NCBI RefSeq assembly: GCF_018070325.1
Contig: NZ_JAGPXY010000006.1
Location: forward strand, 84,744 to 148,743
DNA length: 64,000 nt
Direction of reading: 5' to 3'
Origin: Micromonospora sp. H61
Lineage (GTDB): Bacteria; Actinomycetota; Actinomycetes; Mycobacteriales; Micromonosporaceae
The position numbers and the translations under genes were made by a program. The notes below the pieces were generated by a model. It had not been told where the DNA came from. It did no database searches and was given only the letters and a program-made list of their open reading frames with translations. This document shows, in pieces, positions 16,844 to 24,712 of this stretch. Positions within the stretch are counted from its first letter, which is position 1. The number at the start of each line of letters is the position of its first letter.

Positions 16844-17261
16844 CTACAGCTCGGGGTGGCCGAAGAGTCCCGGCAGACCGCCGCTGTGCAGAAAGACGAC
16901 CCGGTCGCCGTGCGGGAAGCTGCCAGCCAGCAGCGCCGCCATCGCCCGACCGGTGTACGTCGGGTCCAGGAAGACCCCCTCCGTACGCGCGGTCACCTCC
17001 AGCGCCGCCCGGACGGCGCCGGTCAGCGTGCGGTACCCCGCACCCACCTGAGTGCCGTCGATCCGCAGCGCGTCCGGTTCGACCTCGCCGCCGAGCAGCC
17101 GCGCAGGTGTGCCGGAGCTTGCGGATCTTGTTGCCGCCACCGCCGAGGCCGGTGAGATCGTCACGCTTGAACCAGAGCTCGGCCAGCCCCAGCCGGGCGG
17201 CGAGCCGGGGCGCGGCCTCCAACGGCGTCGGCCAGGTACCGAGGGGAACGGGTGTGATCAT
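16844..17261 (-). pseudogene. 1-aminocyclopropane-1-carboxylate deaminase / D-cysteine desulfhydrase, internally deleted
   Basis: The start (ATG 17261) encodes a normal N-terminus with the PLP-lysine region, WFKRDDLTGLGGGGNKIRKL at residues 30-49. Around 17095-17110 the frame breaks, and the -1/+1 frame continues with the normal C-terminus: VGAGYRTLT, TEGVFLDPTYTGRAMAALL and VFLHSGGLPGLFGHPEL up to a stop at 16844. Family members are about 310-340 residues; only about 50 N-terminal and 85 C-terminal residues remain. The central 170-200 residues, including the substrate-binding loop, have been lost with a frameshift at the junction. No functional enzyme is expected. The intact parent used PLP to cleave D-cysteine or ACC. 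Confidence 0.85.
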
Positions 17262-17324
17262 CCGTGCAGCTAAACACTCCCCGGCCACGCGCGCAGCTTC
17301 CTGGCTCTGAGGGCTCTTCCGCCG

Positions 17325-17858
17325 CTATGCCCGGCGTGCTGCTGCCCGGGGCAGCGGACCGACGTCCGAGTGGCGACCGGGACGCAGCGCGGCGTGCCGC
17401 TGCCCGGGACCCGCTCCGTCGCGGGCGGCGAGCGCGTCGGCCACCGCCCCGGTGGCGAACGCGTAGATGGACTTGTGCAACACGTCGATGGCGAGTTCGG
17501 GGCGGGGCCAGGTCGGTGGGGGCGCCCCCACGCCGGTGGCGTTCTCCAGGATCTGGTCGTTGGTCAGGCGCACCGCCGTGAACATCGTCGAGGCCCAGGC
17601 GCCGCGCAGCCCGGCCTGCGCCATGACGCTGCGCAGCACGCCGACCAGCGCGCCCTGGCCGTAGTGCATCGCCAGGTTCTGCCACCGCGGCTGCTGCCCG
17701 GAGGATTCCGGCAGGCCGGTCAACCTGGCCAGAACCCGGGCCGGCACGTAGGAGTCGGGCCGACCGGTCACCCGCTGTTCGATCTTCTCGGCGGCCGTCA
17801 TCACCGCAGCCCCGGCCAGGCCCGCCACCAGCCCCTGCCCCACCGCTCGCTTCAGCAT
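17325..17858 (-). CDS. Hypothetical protein with Gly/Ala-rich helices
   Basis: 177 residues. The N-terminus (KRAVGQGLVAGLAGAAVMTA) is a hydrophobic glycine-zipper-like helix followed by EKIEQRVTGRPDSYVPARVL, and the middle contains the repeated hydrophobic segments HYGQGALVGVLRSVM and WASTMFTAVRL. The C-terminus is basic and low complexity. The pattern resembles small actinobacterial membrane-associated proteins of unknown function related to DUF1440. No catalytic motif is seen. It starts at ATG 17858, about 160 nt downstream of the GAF-ANTAR gene on the same strand, and may be in the same unit. Confidence 0.65.
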   Translation of the reverse strand: MLKRAVGQGLVAGLAGAAVMTAAEKIEQRVTGRPDSYVPARVLARLTGLPESSGQQPRWQNLAMHYGQGALVGVLRSVMAQAGLRGAWASTMFTAVRLTNDQILENATGVGAPPPTWPRPELAIDVLHKSIYAFATGAVADALAARDGAGPGQRHAALRPGRHSDVGPLPRAAARRA

Positions 17859-17981
17859 GGTTCAGCCCTACCCACCGCTCAGGCACCCACACCCGCGACT
17901 CGTCACCGGACTTCGCGCCGGACGACTGCCCGGTTGCCACCACCCGGCGTGGCTGCGGCGCCGGTCAGGTCCGGGCGAGAC

Positions 17982-18695
17982 TCACCCTTGAGACTTTCCC
18001 ACCGCCTGGGCGACCAGGGCCTCCGCGACCTCGCGCACCTTCCGGTTGGTGTCCTGGGAGATCTTCGACAGCAGCGCGAACGCCTCCTCCGACGAACACC
18101 GCCGGCCCCCTATGATGATCCCTTTGGCCTGCTCGATCACCGCCCGACTCCGCATCGCCTCCTGCATCTGCGCGGCCACCGTGGCGGCGTTCTCATACAG
18201 GTGCGCGTTGGCCAGTGCCACCGCCGCGTACGCGGCGAAGCCCTCCGCGCTGGCGATCGAGGACGGATCGAACGCGTCCGCCGCATCGCTGTAGACGTTG
18301 AGCGCACCGACAACCGAGCCTTGGATGGGAAGCCCGATGGAGAGGGAACTCTGCACGCCGGCGGCGCGCGCCCTCTCCGCCCATGCCGGCCAGCGCTCCT
18401 CGGTCTCCATGTCCGGCACGGAGATGGTGTCACCGCTGGCGGAGGCATCCAGGCAGGGGCCCCGGTGCTGCTCGTACTGCCACTCGTCCAACTGACGGGC
18501 CAGCTCGCCGGTGAATGCCCCGGTCCAACCGACCCGACCCCGCACCAGGGTGACAGTCACTTCCCTCGTCCCGGGAATGCTCCCCTTGGCGAGTTCAGCG
18601 ACCCGGAGCAGCATGTCGTCAAGGCTGACCTCGTCGAGTCTGACCCGGCCCAGCTCGGCCAACGCGTCGGCGGGATCCATCCTCGGCTGCGTCAT
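17982..18695 (-). CDS. GAF and ANTAR domain antitermination regulator
   Basis: 237 residues. A GAF sensor domain covers about 25-165, with the conserved hydrophobic pattern SLSIGLPIQGSVVGALNVYS. The C-terminal ANTAR domain (about 178-232) shows MRSRAVIEQAKGIIIGGRRC and the helix EEAFALLSKISQDTNRKVRE, with Ala and Gly residues at the RNA-contact positions. ANTAR proteins bind paired hexaloop hairpins in nascent RNA to prevent termination. Actinobacteria carry many orphan GAF-ANTAR proteins; no cognate hairpin pair is evident nearby. Divergent from the AlkD-like gene, with a 93-bp intergenic region. Confidence 0.9.
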   Translation of the reverse strand: MTQPRMDPADALAELGRVRLDEVSLDDMLLRVAELAKGSIPGTREVTVTLVRGRVGWTGAFTGELARQLDEWQYEQHRGPCLDASASGDTISVPDMETEERWPAWAERARAAGVQSSLSIGLPIQGSVVGALNVYSDAADAFDPSSIASAEGFAAYAAVALANAHLYENAATVAAQMQEAMRSRAVIEQAKGIIIGGRRCSSEEAFALLSKISQDTNRKVREVAEALVAQAVGKSQG

Positions 18696-18788
18696 CGCAG
18701 GGTCGTACCCCTTGAATCACCCACTCACACCATGCCGAAGGTCGGACGCCTCCGCCACGCCGGCTGACCCCCGGTAGCGTCGACGGTC

Positions 18789-19499
18789 ATGGCCACCAAC
18801 GTCGACGTGCGTCGGGCACTCGCCAGCCTCGCCGATCCACGTCGAGCCGAGGCGTCGAGCCGGTTCCTCCGGATGGTCCCCGGTGGGTACGGCGAGGGCG
18901 ACCGGGCCCTCGGTGTCTCAGTGCCCGACCAGCGCACTGTGGCCGCCCGGTTCTGGCTCGACCTCTCGCTGGCCGAGACGACGCAGTTGCTCACCGGCGG
19001 CGCCCACGAGGAACGGTTGACCGCGCTGCTCATCCTGGTGCGGAAGTTCGTCAAGGGCGACGAGCCGGAACGGGGTCGGATCTTCGACATCGTCCTGGCC
19101 AACACCGACCGCATCAACAACTGGGACCTGGTGGACTCGTCCGCGCCGTACATCGTCGGCCCCTGGCTGCTCGACAGGGACCGGAGCGTCCTGGACCGGT
19201 TGGCCGCGTCGAGCCTCGTGTGGGAGCGGCGCATCGCCATCATGGCGACCTTCGCCTTCATCAAGGCCGGTGACTTCGAGTGGACCTTCCGACTCGGCGA
19301 CCGGCTCCTGCACGACCCGCACGACCTCGTTCGCAAGGCGGTGGGCTGGATGTTGCGCGAGGTGGGCAACCGGGACAGAGCGGCGGAGGAGGAGTTCCTC
19401 GCCCGCCGCTACCGGGTCATGCCACGGGTCATGCTGCGGTACGCGATCGAGAAGTTCGAACCGCAGCGTCGCCGCGACTACCTGTCCGGCGCCGTCTAG
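18789..19499 (+). CDS. AlkD-like DNA alkylation repair protein (HEAT-like repeats)
   Basis: 236 residues of tandem HEAT-like helices. Landmarks of the AlkC/AlkD family are present: KFVKGDEPERGRIFDIVLAN, then NNWDLVDSSAPYIVG where Trp-Asp in WDLVD supplies the catalytic Asp of AlkD, and the C-terminal VRKAVGWMLREVGNRD containing the DNA-phosphate-binding Arg. The enzyme excises positively charged alkylated bases (3mA, 7mG) without base flipping. Intact for its family (about 230 residues). A second AlkD-like gene lies at 61185. The TAG stop shares the tetranucleotide CTAG with the stop of the convergent flavoprotein gene. Confidence 0.9.
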   Translation: MATNVDVRRALASLADPRRAEASSRFLRMVPGGYGEGDRALGVSVPDQRTVAARFWLDLSLAETTQLLTGGAHEERLTALLILVRKFVKGDEPERGRIFDIVLANTDRINNWDLVDSSAPYIVGPWLLDRDRSVLDRLAASSLVWERRIAIMATFAFIKAGDFEWTFRLGDRLLHDPHDLVRKAVGWMLREVGNRDRAAEEEFLARRYRVMPRVMLRYAIEKFEPQRRRDYLSGAV

Positions 19500-21775
19500 T
19501 CGACCGGCTCAGCCGGTGGGATGGGGAAGTTCCGGTTGAAGACGTTGTCCGGGTCGTAGCTGGCCTTGACGGCGCGCAGCCGGCCGAGCGTGGGCTCGGG
19601 CCAGGCATCCAGCAGTCGAGCCGGATCGGTGTCGCTCTCGAAGCTGAGATACAGGCCGTCGAGGTGCGGGTACAGCTCGGCCCACAGTTTGTCGAGTTGG
19701 GGCCGGCGGTCCGGGACGGTGGCGGCGAGTACCGAGAAGTTCTGCTCCCGGTGCGGGTAGGCGGTCGCGTCGCGGGCGACGTCGTTGACCGCCCCGCCGA
19801 CGGACCGGACCTGCATGATCATCACGTCGCCGGAATGGAGCATGTGCTCCATGAGGTCGGCCGCCTGCGGTGTGACGTGGTGCAACAGGCCGCTGCGGGT
19901 GTCCCTCAGCCCCTGCCCCCGATGCTGGTTGCCCGGCGGTACGACGATCGCCGGGTACGGCACGAGCTGCGCCTGCTGGTCGAGGATCGGCCCGATCTCC
20001 AGGAACGGGCTGAGGGCGGACTGCGCCGCCTCGACGTCGTCACCGGCGTAGACGAGGGTGACCTGGGCGGCCGGGGGGTTGCCACGGCGGCCGGGGAAGA
20101 GGGAGAGGAAGCTCGTCAACTCCCGTGGCGCGTCCTCGACGAGTTGGCCCCACCGGTGCAGCAGTCGGGCGGTGTCTGTCGCGTCCGCGACGAGTTGGGC
20201 GTAGACGACCTTGTCGACCTCGTACGCCTCCAGCTCCAGCGCGGTGACCACACCGAAGTTCCCACCGGCGCCCCGGACGGCCCAGAACAGGTCGGGGTGA
20301 TGCTCGTCGTCGACGCGGAGCAGACGGCCATCCGCGGTGACGATCTCGGCGGCGACGACGTGGTCGATGGTCAGGCCGTGCTTGCGCGCCAGGTACCCGA
20401 CGCCGGCGGTGGTGGCGAGACCACCGACGCCCACGTCTCCGTAGTCGCCCGAGCTCATGGCCAGACCGTACGGAGCGAGCGCCTGGGCCACCTCGCCCCA
20501 GCGTGCACCCGGCTCCAGTCGCACCCGACGGGTCGCCCGGTCGAGCACCTCGACCCTGTTCATCCTCGACATGTCGATGACGACTCCCCCGTCGTTCGTC
20601 GACCGGCCGCTGATGCCGTGCCCGCCGCTGCGCACCGACAGCGGAACATCCTGCGTCCGGGCGTACGACACGGCGTCGACCACCTCGGCGGCGTTGCGCG
20701 GACGGATCACCAGGGCCGGCGAGCCGTGCCAGCTGTAGGTGTGGCGTACCCGTTCGTACTCCTGGTCACCGGGCTCGACGGACCTGGTGGCCAGCGACGG
20801 CGGCAGCGCGTCGTAGTCGAGGCCGGGGTGCCGCTCGGCCAGCGCGACGGTCGTGCGGACCGGCCCGGTGCCGACCTCACCCCCGATGCGCTCCTTGGCG
20901 ACCGCCTCCCGCAGCGCGGGCGCGATCTCCTGCCCGAGGGTCTGGATGAGACGTGGGTCGTCGCGCCCGATCAGGAAGGTGCTGAACCCCTCCTCCACGA
21001 CCAGCGGAAGGAGTTGGTCGACCCACTGCTCGACGGGCCCCTGGAGGAAGCCGCGGCTGCGCGACGAGACGTCGACAGTGAACAGGTTGAGCAGCCGCCG
21101 GATCTCCCGGGGGTCGCGGCCCGCGGCGATGGCCGCCTCGTCGATGAGCCGGTTGGCGGTCACCCGGTCCGGAGATCGCAGGTATTCCAGCGTCGGCAGC
21201 CAGCCGTTGGCCTTCTGACCGGTCAGGGCCAGCATCTTCGGCTGGTACGCGCCGAGCCAGATGTCGATGTCATGTGCCGGCTTCGGGCCGCGCTGCATGC
21301 CGGGTACGGGGTAGTACTCCCCGTCCAGCCGCAGCGGCCCAGTGGCGGTGTCGTCCCAGACGCCGCGAAGGACGTCGATAGCCTCCCGCAGGGCCGCGAC
21401 TCCCTGCCCCGCTGTCAGCCGACGTGCGCCCATGCCCTCGATCCCGTCCCAGAACGCGCCGGCGCCCAGGCCCAGTTCGAAACGGCCGTGCGACAACCGG
21501 TCCAGGCTCGCCGCGGCCCGGGCCAGCACTGCCGGCGGGCGCAGCGGCAGGCTGAGGACGTTCCCGGAGATCCGGAGCCGCTCCGTGCGGGCGGCGACCC
21601 AGCTCAGCAGCGTCCAGGTGTCGAGGAACTCCGCGTTGTACGGGTGGTCCTGGAAGGTGACCAGGTCCAGCCCCGCCGCCTCGGTCAACTCGGCCAGCGC
21701 CACCACCTGATCCGGGTCGTGCACGCTGGGTATCAGGAACGACCCAAACCGGAGTTCGTGCCCGTAATCCGACAT
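19496..21775 (-). CDS. Fusion of luciferase-like (LLM) monooxygenase and FAD-linked BBE-type oxidase
   Basis: 759 residues, two flavin enzymes in one chain. Residues about 1-305 are a luciferase-like TIM barrel (FGSFLIPSVHDPDQV, then FELGLGAGAF and the LGAY segment) that would use FMN or F420. Residues about 320-759 are an FAD_binding_4 plus BBE module: SVRSGGHGISG carries the His for 8-alpha covalent FAD, while the second attachment Cys of bicovalent oxidases is missing (SSGDYGDVGVGG), so a single covalent link is expected. The C-terminal YDPDNVFNRNFPIPP is the BBE signature. Both modules look complete. The chain could reduce and then oxidise one substrate, but the substrate is unknown. Start ATG 21775 chosen by family; a purine-rich GGTGAAG precedes it. 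Divergent MarR is the probable regulator. Confidence 0.85.
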   Translation of the reverse strand: MSDYGHELRFGSFLIPSVHDPDQVVALAELTEAAGLDLVTFQDHPYNAEFLDTWTLLSWVAARTERLRISGNVLSLPLRPPAVLARAAASLDRLSHGRFELGLGAGAFWDGIEGMGARRLTAGQGVAALREAIDVLRGVWDDTATGPLRLDGEYYPVPGMQRGPKPAHDIDIWLGAYQPKMLALTGQKANGWLPTLEYLRSPDRVTANRLIDEAAIAAGRDPREIRRLLNLFTVDVSSRSRGFLQGPVEQWVDQLLPLVVEEGFSTFLIGRDDPRLIQTLGQEIAPALREAVAKERIGGEVGTGPVRTTVALAERHPGLDYDALPPSLATRSVEPGDQEYERVRHTYSWHGSPALVIRPRNAAEVVDAVSYARTQDVPLSVRSGGHGISGRSTNDGGVVIDMSRMNRVEVLDRATRRVRLEPGARWGEVAQALAPYGLAMSSGDYGDVGVGGLATTAGVGYLARKHGLTIDHVVAAEIVTADGRLLRVDDEHHPDLFWAVRGAGGNFGVVTALELEAYEVDKVVYAQLVADATDTARLLHRWGQLVEDAPRELTSFLSLFPGRRGNPPAAQVTLVYAGDDVEAAQSALSPFLEIGPILDQQAQLVPYPAIVVPPGNQHRGQGLRDTRSGLLHHVTPQAADLMEHMLHSGDVMIMQVRSVGGAVNDVARDATAYPHREQNFSVLAATVPDRRPQLDKLWAELYPHLDGLYLSFESDTDPARLLDAWPEPTLGRLRAVKASYDPDNVFNRNFPIPPAEPVD

Positions 21776-21792
21776 TGCTTCACCATCCACGC

Positions 21793-21843
21793 GATCGTTT
21801 GATCAACCCACGATGTTCTACATCTATCGTTTGTCAGGCAACC
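21793..21843. promoter_or_regulatory. Repeated operator motif between flavoprotein fusion and marR
   Basis: Two copies of ATCGTTTG...CAACC in the same orientation: ATCGTTTGATCAACC at 21794-21808 and ATCGTTTGTCAGGCAACC at 21826-21843. The first also contains the palindrome GATC-GTTT-GATC. The stretch is distinctly AT-richer than its surroundings and lies between the two divergent starts, so it probably holds MarR sites and overlapping promoters. Confidence 0.5.
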
Positions 21844-21919
21844 TATCTTAGCTGCCAATCATTCCGGGGCTGCCGCGATGTCGGATCATGATCAACGCAC
21901 CGGCCACTAGCATCGGGAC

Positions 21920-22444
21920 ATGTCCGTGACCGACCCGTGCGAGCTGCCGGCCGACCGCGAGCGCGGCTCGAACTTCGGTTGGTCGCTGGGCATGGTGCTG
22001 CGCCGCTGGCACGAGCGCGTCGAGGAGTTACTGAAGGACCTGCCGCACGGCAGTCGGGGCTACCACATCCTGGCCGTCGTCGTGCACGAAGATGTGCCCA
22101 CGCAGGGCGCCCTGGCCGATCGCCTGGCCATCGACCGCAGCGTACTGACCTACGTCATCGACGACCTGGCGAACGCCGGTCTCATCGAGCGCAGACCCGA
22201 CCCCCAGGACCGGCGGGCCCGACGCGTCGTGGGCACCGAACGCGGACGCCAGACGCTCGCCGAGGCCGAACGGCGGGTCGCCCACGCCGAGGACCACGTG
22301 CTGGGCGGGTTACCCGAGGAGCAGCGCGAGGTCTTTCGCGACCTCGCCGCCCGGGCCGCCGAAGCGATCCACGCCGCCGCACCCGCCACGGACCCCTGCG
22401 TGGCCGTGCAGAGCGTCCTTCCGCCAGCCGACCAGTCCGGCTGA
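21920..22444 (+). CDS. MarR family transcriptional regulator
   Basis: 174 residues with the winged helix-turn-helix of MarR: helix pair VPTQGALADRLAIDRSVLTY and the wing with PDPQDRRARRVVGTERG, the highly conserved DRRxxxVxLT-type segment. N- and C-terminal helices form the dimer interface. Starts at ATG 21920. Divergent from the LLM/BBE fusion gene with repeated ATCGTTTG motifs in between, so it likely represses that gene and itself and is released by a phenolic or similar ligand. Confidence 0.9.
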   Translation: MSVTDPCELPADRERGSNFGWSLGMVLRRWHERVEELLKDLPHGSRGYHILAVVVHEDVPTQGALADRLAIDRSVLTYVIDDLANAGLIERRPDPQDRRARRVVGTERGRQTLAEAERRVAHAEDHVLGGLPEEQREVFRDLAARAAEAIHAAAPATDPCVAVQSVLPPADQSG

Positions 22445-22517
22445 CCGTCCTTACCGCGCGGCGGCGTAGCCACCAGGAACGACCCACAGTGGTGCCGACC
22501 GCCGCCGCACGACAGTG

Positions 22518-23351
22518 TCAGCGCTTGCGGCCCACCCCGCCGAAGGCGTCGATGTCGGCCGGCGTGTCGACCGCGTCGTCCGGCCGCCACTGCGGGCACG
22601 GCACGACGCCGGGCTCGACCAGCTCCAGGCCGTCGAAGAAGCCGGCGATCTCGTCGGGAGAGCGCAGGGTGTACGGAGTAGCGCCGCTGTCGTTGTAGTC
22701 GTCCTGCGCCTGCTGCATCTCGGCGCTGATCAGGCTCGTGCCGTCGTTCAGCGAGAGGTAACTGCCGCTCGGCAGCGCCGCCACCAACTGCCGGGTGATC
22801 GAGCGGGCGGCCTCGTAGTCGGGCACGTGGCCCATAACGCCGCTGAGGATGAGACCGATCGGCTGCGCGAAGTCGAGCGTCTTGCCGGCCTCGGCGATGA
22901 TCGCGGCCGGGTCGTGCAGATCACCGTCGATGTAGGCCGTCCTGCCCTCGGCCGTGCCCACCAGCAACGCGCGAGCGTGCACCAGCACCAGCGGGTCGCT
23001 GTCGACGTAGACGATCCGCGCGTCCGGGACGATCCGTTGGGCCACCTCGTGCGTGTTGTTGGCGGTCGGCAGCCCGGTGCCGACGTCGAGGAACTGACGG
23101 ATGCCCGCGTCGGCGGTGAGGAACATGATCGAGCGGACCAGGAACTGCCGAGAGGCCCGGGCCACGTCGACGACGCCGGGGAAGACCTGGCGATACTGGT
23201 CCCCGGCCTCGCGGTCGACGGCGAAGTTGTCCTTGCCACCGAGCCAGTAGTTCCAGATCCGCGCCGAATGCGGCACCGACGTGTCGATCTTCTGCTGCAC
23301 GTCGGCCTCACCGGCCTCGTGCCGGCCGGTCGTCGGCGATTCCATGCTCAC
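22518..23351 (-). CDS. S-adenosyl methyltransferase family protein (PF04672-like)
   Basis: 277 residues from GTG 23351, which has GGGGGA 6 nt upstream (ATG 23345 two codons later is the alternative). The opening KIDTSVPHSARIWNYWLGGK and NFAVDREAGD are diagnostic of an actinobacterial SAM-dependent methyltransferase family. The SAM site is FLDVGTGLPTANNTHEVAQ, followed by VYVDSDPLVL. Many paralogues occur in each genome; substrates are not established. Convergent with marR, and divergent from the membrane-protein gene to the right with about 250 bp between, in which I see no further gene. Confidence 0.9.
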   Translation of the reverse strand: MSMESPTTGRHEAGEADVQQKIDTSVPHSARIWNYWLGGKDNFAVDREAGDQYRQVFPGVVDVARASRQFLVRSIMFLTADAGIRQFLDVGTGLPTANNTHEVAQRIVPDARIVYVDSDPLVLVHARALLVGTAEGRTAYIDGDLHDPAAIIAEAGKTLDFAQPIGLILSGVMGHVPDYEAARSITRQLVAALPSGSYLSLNDGTSLISAEMQQAQDDYNDSGATPYTLRSPDEIAGFFDGLELVEPGVVPCPQWRPDDAVDTPADIDAFGGVGRKR

Positions 23352-23602
23352 GACGAATCCCCCATGTCGAACGCGTACGCGACGTCGTCGCGGGCGGCCC
23401 GGTCGAGGAAGTGGCCACCCGTGATCGTGCCACGGTATAGAAGGCCGAGGATTCGCACCACACCCGGCCACTCCACAGGAGACCCACACTGCTTGACGCG
23501 CCCCGTTCGGCGTACCCACTGTCCGGCCGGTCCCTCCCGCGAGGGAGCGACGTCCCCTGTCAGCGGGGTCCGCCCACCAGGGGACGCCGGCAGGATCGGT
23601 TC

Positions 23603-24538
23603 ATGACGACATCGACACGGATCGTCGGGCGGGGCGTCCATGGCCTGACGTACGCAGTGCTCGGCTGGGCCGTGGCATACGGGGGCGTGCGTCTGGCCTG
23701 GACGGTCGGCGAGGCTCCGGAGTTCGGGCGGCTCGGGCTGGACCTGCTCGGCTTCACCGGCTGGTGGTCGGTGGCGTTGTGCGCGGCCGCGGGCGGGGTG
23801 GCGGTTGCCCTGGACAGGGTGGCGACCTGGCGGCCGACGCTTGCGGGACTCGCCTGGACGGTCGCCGCAGCGCTGGTCGCGGCAGCCGCGATCCTGCTGC
23901 CGGAGCTGGTGGGCTTCCTGCTGTTCACCGTCGGCCCGTTCTTCGACCCGCTGGCGTTCGTCAGTCGGCTGACCTGTGCCACCGGAGCGGCACTGCTCGC
24001 TCTGGCCACCGCGCGCTATCAGCGGCGCACCCGGGGCGACTGCCCAGCCTGCTGCCGGACGGTCCGACCGGGTACGCGGCGCTCGGCACCCACGCAGTGG
24101 GCGCGCTGGGCGGCGTGGGCCACTGTGGGCGGTCTCGTGACCCGCTTCGCGGCCCAGTTCGCGGTGGGGTTCGACCGCGTCGACCAGAGCGCCTCCCTGC
24201 TCGGGTTGGAGATCGGCCTGGTGCTGGCAGGAGTGCTGTTGCCACTGGCGCTGGTGTACCACTGGGGTGAGGTCTGGCCGGGGTGGGTGCCGCTGCTCGC
24301 CGGGCGCACCATTCCTCGTCTGCTGCTGCTGGTGCCCGGCTTCGGGCTCGGCGCGGGCATCGTGGCCTACTTCGGCATGGGGATGGTGCAGGTGACGTCG
24401 GGCTCGCACAGCGAGTTCTCCGACGCGTTCCTGTGGGTGGCGATGTCGGCGTACCTCGTCATGGGGGTGGGCCTGGTGATCGCGTCCACCGACTACCACC
24501 TGCGCACTCGCAGGCAGTGCGGCGCCTGCGGCCGGTGA
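23603..24538 (+). CDS. Polytopic membrane protein of unknown function with cysteine motifs
   Basis: 311 residues with about seven or eight hydrophobic helices in two halves. Between the halves lies a short cytoplasmic-type loop with CPACC (about residue 148), and the protein ends with QCGACGR, so both internal and terminal loops carry paired cysteines that could bind a metal or form disulfides. The similar layout of the two halves (…RYQRRTRGDCPACC and …DYHLRTRRQCGACG) suggests an internal duplication. I do not recognise a named family. Starts at ATG 23603; monocistronic. Confidence 0.7.
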   Translation: MTTSTRIVGRGVHGLTYAVLGWAVAYGGVRLAWTVGEAPEFGRLGLDLLGFTGWWSVALCAAAGGVAVALDRVATWRPTLAGLAWTVAAALVAAAAILLPELVGFLLFTVGPFFDPLAFVSRLTCATGAALLALATARYQRRTRGDCPACCRTVRPGTRRSAPTQWARWAAWATVGGLVTRFAAQFAVGFDRVDQSASLLGLEIGLVLAGVLLPLALVYHWGEVWPGWVPLLAGRTIPRLLLLVPGFGLGAGIVAYFGMGMVQVTSGSHSEFSDAFLWVAMSAYLVMGVGLVIASTDYHLRTRRQCGACGR

Positions 24539-24566
24539 CGGCACCACTGCGCCCAGGCCGATTGCA

Positions 24567-24595
24567 TTGACAGGATTCGTTATACGAATTAGCTT
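24567..24595 (+). promoter_or_regulatory. Sigma-70-type promoter of the GH30 gene with embedded inverted repeat
   Basis: A TTGACA -35 box (24567-24572) is followed after 17 bp by TAGCTT (24590-24595). The spacer contains ATTCGT-TAT-ACGAAT (24575-24589), an inverted repeat of 6-bp arms lying exactly between the boxes, where a regulator would block or remodel RNA polymerase. Confidence 0.6.
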
Positions 24596-24609
24596 TCTGA
24601 GTCACCACC

Positions 24610-24623
24610 TGGGAGCGCTCCCA
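24610..24623. promoter_or_regulatory. CebR-type LacI-family operator
   Basis: TGGGAGCGCTCCCA, a perfect 14-bp palindrome identical to the cellobiose-responsive CebR box known from Streptomyces and other actinomycetes. It lies about 15 bp downstream of the GH30 -10 box and 90 bp before the start codon, a position suited to repression. Confidence 0.85.
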
Positions 24624-24712
24624 ATTTTTCCGCCGCTCACACCGTCGCTGAATCTCACCGCAGACGAGCCCTCCCGAGGCGTGGAAGCCACCACCACTTC
24701 AGGAGGAGTTTC

